From an uncultured Sphingomonadaceae bacterium (GTDB lineage Bacteria > Pseudomonadota > Alphaproteobacteria > Sphingomonadales > Sphingomonadaceae): 52,222 nucleotides of DNA. This document shows positions 48,050 to 52,222 of the stretch, in pieces. The stretch's first letter is position 1. Each line of letters begins with the position of its first letter. The notes under the pieces were generated by a model. That model searched no databases. It had not been told where the DNA came from and worked only from the letters and a program-made list of their open reading frames with translations. The stretch lies in assembly GCA_947488845.1 (NCBI GenBank), contig CANLBM010000019.1:1-52222 (forward strand), in the 5' to 3' direction. A program made the position numbers and the translations under genes.

Positions 48050-50143
48050 TTAAGCCATTTTCTCCTTGATCTCTTCTGCCACGTTGCTCGGCACTTCCTC
48101 ATAGTGAGAGAATTGCATCGAATATTGCGCACGCCCCTGACTGAAGGAACGCAGTTCATTCACATAACCGAACATGTTGGCAAGCGGCACCATGGCGTCC
48201 ACAGCCTGGGCGATACCGCGCGTATCCGTACCCTGGATTTGACCACGGCGAGAGTTAAGATCGCCGATCACATCACCAAGATAGTCTTCCGGAGTGATCA
48301 CTTCAACTTTCATGATCGGTTCAAGCAACTTGATGCCGGACTTCTGGGCCGCTTCGCGCATTGCTGCGCGACCGGCGATTTCAAATGCCAGCGCCGAACT
48401 ATCGACGTCATGATAGGCACCGTCATAGACACGAATGTCGAAATCGATAATCGGGAAGCCGATCAAAGAACCGGTTTCAGCGGTTTCGCGCATGCCTTTT
48501 TCAACCGAGGGGATATATTCTTTCGGAATATTACCGCCCTTGACTTCATCGCTGAAGGTGATGCCAGCACCGCGCTCGCCCGGAGTGACTTCGAACTTGA
48601 TACGCGCGAACTGACCGGAACCGCCGGACTGTTTCTTATGCGTGTAATCAATGTCGACAGCCTTGCCGAGCGATTCACGATAAGCCACCTGCGGCGCACC
48701 GACATTTGCTTCCACTTTAAACTCGCGACGCATACGGTCGACGAGAATATCGAGGTGAAGCTCGCCCATGCCCTTGATGATCGTCTGGCCCGATTCGTGG
48801 TCGGTTGTCACCCGGAAGGATGGATCTTCGGCAGCCAGGCGGTTCAGGGCAACGCCCATCTTCTCCTGGTCGGCCTTGGTCTTTGGCTCCACCGAAAGCT
48901 CGATAACCGGCTCGGGGAATTCCATGCGTTCGAGAATGATCGGCTTCTCGGAGTCGCAAAGCGTATCGCCGGTCGTGGTGGTTTTCATGCCCGCCAGAGC
49001 AACGATGTCGCCTGCGAATGCCTCGTCAATGTCCTTGCGGTCATTGGAGTGCATTTCGAGAATACGGCCGACTTTTTCTTTCTTGTCCTTGACCGAGTTC
49101 AGCAGCGTGCCTTTTTCCAGCTTGCCGGAATAGATACGGCAGAAGGTCAGCGTACCCACGAACGGATCGTTCATGACCTTGAAGGCAAGCGCGGAGAATG
49201 GCGCGTCATCGGATGATGCACGGCTGTCTTCGGTTTCGCCGTCAAGCTTCACGCCCTTAATGGCGGGAACGTCGAGCGGGCTGGGCATATAGTCGACAAT
49301 CGCGTCGAGCAAAGGCTGAACGCCCTTGTTCTTGAACGCAGAGCCGCAAAGCACAGGAACGAAGCTCTGGTTCAGCGTACCCTTGCGGATCAGCTTCTTC
49401 AAAGTCGCCGCATCCGGCAGATTGCCTTCCAGATACTGCTCCATGATGTCATCGTCCTGCTCGACGGCAAGCTCGATGAGCTTCTCGCGATATTCAGCCG
49501 CTTCGTCAGCCATATCCGCAGGTATTTCACCATATGTATATTCAGCGCCGAGATCTTCGTTCTTCCAGGTGATCGAGCGTTCGTTCACCAGATCGACCAG
49601 GCCGACCAGATCGGCTTCGATGCCGATAGGAAGATACAGAACAGCAGGCGTTGCGCCGAGACGTTCTACGATCGAATCGACGCAGAATTTGAAGTTGGCG
49701 CCGGTGCGATCAAGCTTGTTGATGAAGCACATCCGCGGCACTTTATATTTGTCAGCCTGGCGCCATACGGTTTCAGACTGTGGCTCGACGCCGGCAACGC
49801 CGTCGAAACAGGCTACCGCGCCATCGAGCACACGCAGCGAACGCTCGACTTCAATCGTGAAGTCAACGTGGCCTGGCGTATCGATGATGTTGATCCGGTG
49901 CTCTGGACCCTTGCGGTCTTCCGCTTGCCAGAAACAGGTGGTCGCAGCAGAGGTGATGGTAATACCTCGCTCCTGCTCTTGCTCCATCCAGTCCATCGTC
50001 GCCGCGCCATCATGCACTTCGCCGATTTTATAGGACTTGCCCGTATAGAAAAGAATACGTTCGGTCGTTGTTGTCTTACCAGCGTCAATATGAGCCATAA
50101 TGCCAATATTGCGATATCGTTCGAGCGGATGGCTGCGTGCCAT
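48050..50143 (-). CDS. fusA: elongation factor G
   Basis: 697 residues. P-loop [10 protein letters not shown] (17-26), [23 protein letters not shown] (in part), the switch-1 region [12 protein letters not shown], and the C-terminal domains with [14 protein letters not shown] and the typical [12 protein letters not shown] ending are all visible. EF-G drives translocation and ribosome recycling. It lies 200 bases downstream of rpsG and this gap contains a REP-like repeat. Confidence 0.98.
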   Translation of the reverse strand: MARSHPLERYRNIGIMAHIDAGKTTTTERILFYTGKSYKIGEVHDGAATMDWMEQEQERGITITSAATTCFWQAEDRKGPEHRINIIDTPGHVDFTIEVERSLRVLDGAVACFDGVAGVEPQSETVWRQADKYKVPRMCFINKLDRTGANFKFCVDSIVERLGATPAVLYLPIGIEADLVGLVDLVNERSITWKNEDLGAEYTYGEIPADMADEAAEYREKLIELAVEQDDDIMEQYLEGNLPDAATLKKLIRKGTLNQSFVPVLCGSAFKNKGVQPLLDAIVDYMPSPLDVPAIKGVKLDGETEDSRASSDDAPFSALAFKVMNDPFVGTLTFCRIYSGKLEKGTLLNSVKDKKEKVGRILEMHSNDRKDIDEAFAGDIVALAGMKTTTTGDTLCDSEKPIILERMEFPEPVIELSVEPKTKADQEKMGVALNRLAAEDPSFRVTTDHESGQTIIKGMGELHLDILVDRMRREFKVEANVGAPQVAYRESLGKAVDIDYTHKKQSGGSGQFARIKFEVTPGERGAGITFSDEVKGGNIPKEYIPSVEKGMRETAETGSLIGFPIIDFDIRVYDGAYHDVDSSALAFEIAGRAAMREAAQKSGIKLLEPIMKVEVITPEDYLGDVIGDLNSRRGQIQGTDTRGIAQAVDAMVPLANMFGYVNELRSFSQGRAQYSMQFSHYEEVPSNVAEEIKEKMA

Positions 50144-50245
50144 AGTCTGTACTCCAGTATGTGGGGAACCAAATTCTGGCTGCCCTATAGTGAAATGGGC
50201 TGAACAATGCCAGCCCTGTGATGGTGTATTTTAACGGCAATAAGT

Positions 50246-50331
50246 CCGTTCGCACTGAGCTTGTCGAAGCGCCTCGATCGAGAATATGCTTCCCTGACGG
50301 GAAGCGCCTTCGACAGGCTCAGGACGAACGG
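50246..50331. repeat. REP-like palindromic repeat, copy 3
   Basis: CCGTTCGCACTGAGCTTGTC on the left and GACAGGCTCAGGACGAACGG on the right form an imperfect palindrome of 86 bases with an internal stem (CTTCCCTGACGGGAAG). It is placed between rpsG and fusA and is the third of three copies in the window. Confidence 0.78.
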
Positions 50332-50343
50332 TCTAAACTTATA

Positions 50344-50814
50344 CTACCAGCGGTAGTGAGCAAAGGCGCGGTTGGCTTCCGCCATCTTGTGCGCATCTTC
50401 ACGCTTCTTCACCGCATTGCCACGGTTGTTCGACGCATCGAGGATTTCACCCGACAGGCGCGCAGCCATTGTGGTTTCGCTGCGACCGCGAGCGGCAGAG
50501 ATCATCCAGCGGATTGCCAGAGCCTGCGCACGTTCGGGACGCACTTCGACGGGAACCTGATAGGTCGCACCACCAACACGGCGGCTGCGAACTTCGATGC
50601 CCGGCTTGATATTGTTCAGAGCATCATGAAACAGCTGCAAGGGATCTTTCTTCGCCTTGGCTTCAACGCTGTCAAAGGCACCATATACGATGCGCTCTGC
50701 GGTGGATTTCTTACCATCCATCATCAGGTTGTTCATGAATTTCGAAAGGATGAGATCCTTGAATTTTGGATCGGGTAAAATGACCCGTTTTTCGGGACGA
50801 CGACGACGTGACAT
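50344..50814 (-). CDS. rpsG: 30S ribosomal protein S7
   Basis: 156 residues, [25 protein letters not shown] (in part) and the C-terminal [11 protein letters not shown]7 nucleates the 30S head and contacts E-site tRNA. Second gene of the str operon, 22 bases after rpsL. Confidence 0.98.
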   Translation of the reverse strand: MSRRRRPEKRVILPDPKFKDLILSKFMNNLMMDGKKSTAERIVYGAFDSVEAKAKKDPLQLFHDALNNIKPGIEVRSRRVGGATYQVPVEVRPERAQALAIRWMISAARGRSETTMAARLSGEILDASNNRGNAVKKREDAHKMAEANRAFAHYRW

Positions 50815-50836
50815 ATCTTATAACTCCGAAACTGAA

Positions 50837-51208
50837 TTATTTAGGACGCTTGGCGCCATATTTCGAACGGCTCTGCTTCCGGTCCTTGACACCCTGGGTA
50901 TCGAGAACGCCGCGCAGTACGTGATAACGCACACCGGGAAGATCGCGAACACGGCCGCCGCGGATCAGGACAACACTATGTTCCTGAAGGTTATGACCTT
51001 CACCGGGAATATAGCTGATGACCTCGCGCTGGTTGGTCAGGCGAACCTTGGCAACCTTACGCAGAGCGGAGTTTGGTTTCTTTGGAGTCGTTGTGTAGAC
51101 ACGGGTGCAAACGCCACGTTTCTGTGGGTTGGCTTCCATGGCCGGCACCTTGGACTTCGTCTTCTGGGGCACCCGCCCTTTACGGACGAGCTGGTTGATC
51201 GTTGGCAT
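50837..51208 (-). CDS. rpsL: 30S ribosomal protein S12, Arg88 form
   Basis: 123 residues, length and sequence standard. Lys43 ([13 protein letters not shown]) is kept, but position 88 is Arg ([13 protein letters not shown]) where E. coli has Lys. In E. coli and Mycobacterium, Lys88Arg gives streptomycin resistance. S12 sits at the decoding centre. The ribosome binding site AAGGTG is 8 bases before the ATG; the promoter is predicted at 51342-51370 with a leader of about 130 bases. Confidence 0.98.
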   Translation of the reverse strand: MPTINQLVRKGRVPQKTKSKVPAMEANPQKRGVCTRVYTTTPKKPNSALRKVAKVRLTNQREVISYIPGEGHNLQEHSVVLIRGGRVRDLPGVRYHVLRGVLDTQGVKDRKQSRSKYGAKRPK

Positions 51209-51341
51209 AAAGTCTTCACCTTATAGTAGAATTGTCCTGCAAAATGCAGGGGTTACTCTCACCGTCCAAACTGACGGCAAGTGTTTTGCCTATGTAAGTT
51301 TTCTGCGGCATCGAGCAGAGCCCGAAGAAGCGGAAGCGCGG

Positions 51342-51370
51342 CCCTTAGACGGGATTCGAGCGGGGGTCAA
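51342..51370 (-). promoter_or_regulatory. predicted promoter of the str operon (rpsL)
   Basis: On the minus strand TTGACC (51370-51365) is followed, 17 bases on, by TAAGGG (51347-51342). The -35 fits sigma-70 well and the -10 weakly. A CCTGCA/TGCAGG hairpin at about 51238-51252 lies in the leader before rpsL. Confidence 0.55.
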
Positions 51371-51375
51371 GGGAC

Positions 51376-52161
51376 TCAAGATTTACCAAATACGCTGGCC
51401 CAAGCAACTTTCGTTGAAATCTTTCTGCTCGGATCAGCAACAAATTCGACCATTCGCTGCATCACTTGGACTCTCTTGGCGTCCGGCAATAACAAGTATA
51501 ATAGCTCGATAGTAGTCGCCAAGTCGATAAATTGGAACTGAGCGCCGCGATAATTAAGCGCTCCATATTTTAAATCAAGTTCCTTCACATCATCTGGCAT
51601 CCGGCAAACAAAGGTAATCGGAGCATTTCCTATTTGTTGCTTGGCAAATGATTCAACTGCCGCATCGAGGCGTTCCATATCAATAAGCTTACCAGTTACT
51701 TCAAAAAAATTGGAGAGATTGCCATCTTTTAACTGCTCCCAAACATCTGCTGGTTTGTGAGAAGTCGTGTTGGTACCAAAGACACTTGCATCAATTCCCA
51801 TGACACCTTCGAATTCCGTGTCACTCGACCTGAGCAAATCCAACAACAAACCAAACATGAATTGAGGAACAGAGCCTCCCTCCGGAGTCGAAATTGCGAA
51901 AACAGCGAGTTTTTTTGCTATTTCTATCGGAACAACCGTTCTTAAATCCTCTAATGCTACATCTAATTGGCCAACTTCATCAGCATACTCGAGAAGTCTC
52001 TGGAGGAACATTAGAATAAGGGCGAACCTTAATTCCACATTATCCCAATGTCGATTTACGCGTCTAATGTAATCCACCGCAGCTAAAGCCGCATCTTCCG
52101 GCTTTCTTCCTTCCGCCCATTTCTCATCTATGACTTGCACATTCTTAGGGTCAGGACTCAT
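51376..52161 (-). CDS. unknown protein, possibly 5'-truncated by an insertion sequence
   Basis: A 261-residue protein I do not recognise. It is mostly alpha-helical in appearance (DYIRRVNRHWDNVELRFALI, LLYLLLPDAKRVQVMQRMV) and has no signal peptide or membrane segment. A helical AbiV- or TPR-like fold is possible but unproven. The DNA is visibly more AT-rich than its neighbours, which suggests transfer. Its ATG at 52161 overlaps the stop codon of the transposase fragment by one base; the first codons (MSPDP) may therefore be part of the insertion sequence end, the original N-terminus being lost. The only ribosome binding site candidate is in the transposase sequence. It ends 6 bases before the predicted str promoter. 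Confidence 0.55.
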   Translation of the reverse strand: MSPDPKNVQVIDEKWAEGRKPEDAALAAVDYIRRVNRHWDNVELRFALILMFLQRLLEYADEVGQLDVALEDLRTVVPIEIAKKLAVFAISTPEGGSVPQFMFGLLLDLLRSSDTEFEGVMGIDASVFGTNTTSHKPADVWEQLKDGNLSNFFEVTGKLIDMERLDAAVESFAKQQIGNAPITFVCRMPDDVKELDLKYGALNYRGAQFQFIDLATTIELLYLLLPDAKRVQVMQRMVEFVADPSRKISTKVAWASVFGKS

Positions 52162-52222
52162 TAACTGAGCCAGAAGATGACGGTAGCGGCGATTGCGATG
52201 GCGGACATGAAGGTGTGCGCGC
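52161..52222 (-). mobile_element. 3' end of an IS5-family transposase (partial)
   Basis: The minus strand reads AHTFMSAIAIAATVIFWLS then stop (TAA at 52161-52163), a C-terminus typical of IS5-family (IS427-like) transposases. The rest lies beyond the window. The bases after the stop, ATGAGTCCTGACCCTAA, may be the terminal inverted repeat. The window therefore probably ends at a repeat. Confidence 0.7.

Overview
The window looks like chromosomal DNA of an alphaproteobacterium, most likely a sphingomonad (Sphingorhabdus, Parasphingorhabdus or Sphingopyxis type). The reasons are the order of the str, S10, spc and alpha ribosomal operons, the alphaproteobacterial style of the proteins, moderate-to-high GC, and several palindromic repeats built on CTGAGCCTGTCGAA, which I associate with sphingomonad genomes. 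The genus is an inference. The right edge (52161-52222) is the 3' end of an IS5-family transposase. The left 234 bases hold no recognisable gene, so the window may be a contig that ends at repeats.

Region 1 (235-6451): a QorB/NmrA-like reductase, an M24 peptidase, the glutathione-dependent formaldehyde pair frmA-fghA, and an acyl-CoA dehydrogenase overlapping a two-domain MaoC/FAS1-type hydratase. Region 2 (6467-10335): a repeat, a bidirectional terminator, katG with a signal peptide, then about 1.4 kb with no convincing ordinary gene. That stretch holds a very strong minus-strand terminator that could end an unrecognised structured RNA, DnaA-box-like sites and a 24-residue hydrophobic peptide gene. 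Region 3 (10511-21988): a DUF4197 protein, a lipoprotein with a hairpin over its ribosome binding site, and a large acyl-CoA catabolic locus. This locus has a two-subunit acyl-CoA dehydrogenase, three SDR enzymes, a GPH-type MFS carrier, and a split ACAD10/ACAD11-like module (dehydrogenase plus APH-like kinase) with a zinc alcohol dehydrogenase between them. Region 4 (22002-25560): two tandem paralogous secreted proteins and an exported prolyl oligopeptidase.

Region 5 (25647-51208, all minus strand except one gene) is the translation and transcription superlocus: rpsL-rpsG-fusA-tuf, then rpsJ to rplO, then secY-adk, and finally rpsM-rpsK-rpoA-rplQ. Between adk and rpsM, where the operon is normally continuous, lies a 6 kb block: an SRPBCC protein, gdhA, a rimB-like protease gene, rimK, an unknown secreted protein translationally coupled to rimK, and an oppositely oriented AstE/AspA-type zinc hydrolase. 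RimK adds glutamate to ribosomal protein S6, GdhA makes glutamate, and RimB-type and AstE-type enzymes are candidate removers. The block therefore looks like a ribosome-glutamylation cassette inside the ribosomal protein operon, and it is the most interesting system I see here.

Other points of interest are an S5 protein with an Arg/Gly-rich N-terminal extension, acidic or basic tails on L3, S17 and L15, Arg88 in S12 (a streptomycin-resistance residue in other bacteria), several non-ATG starts fixed by good ribosome binding sites, and terminators that subdivide the ribosomal operons.
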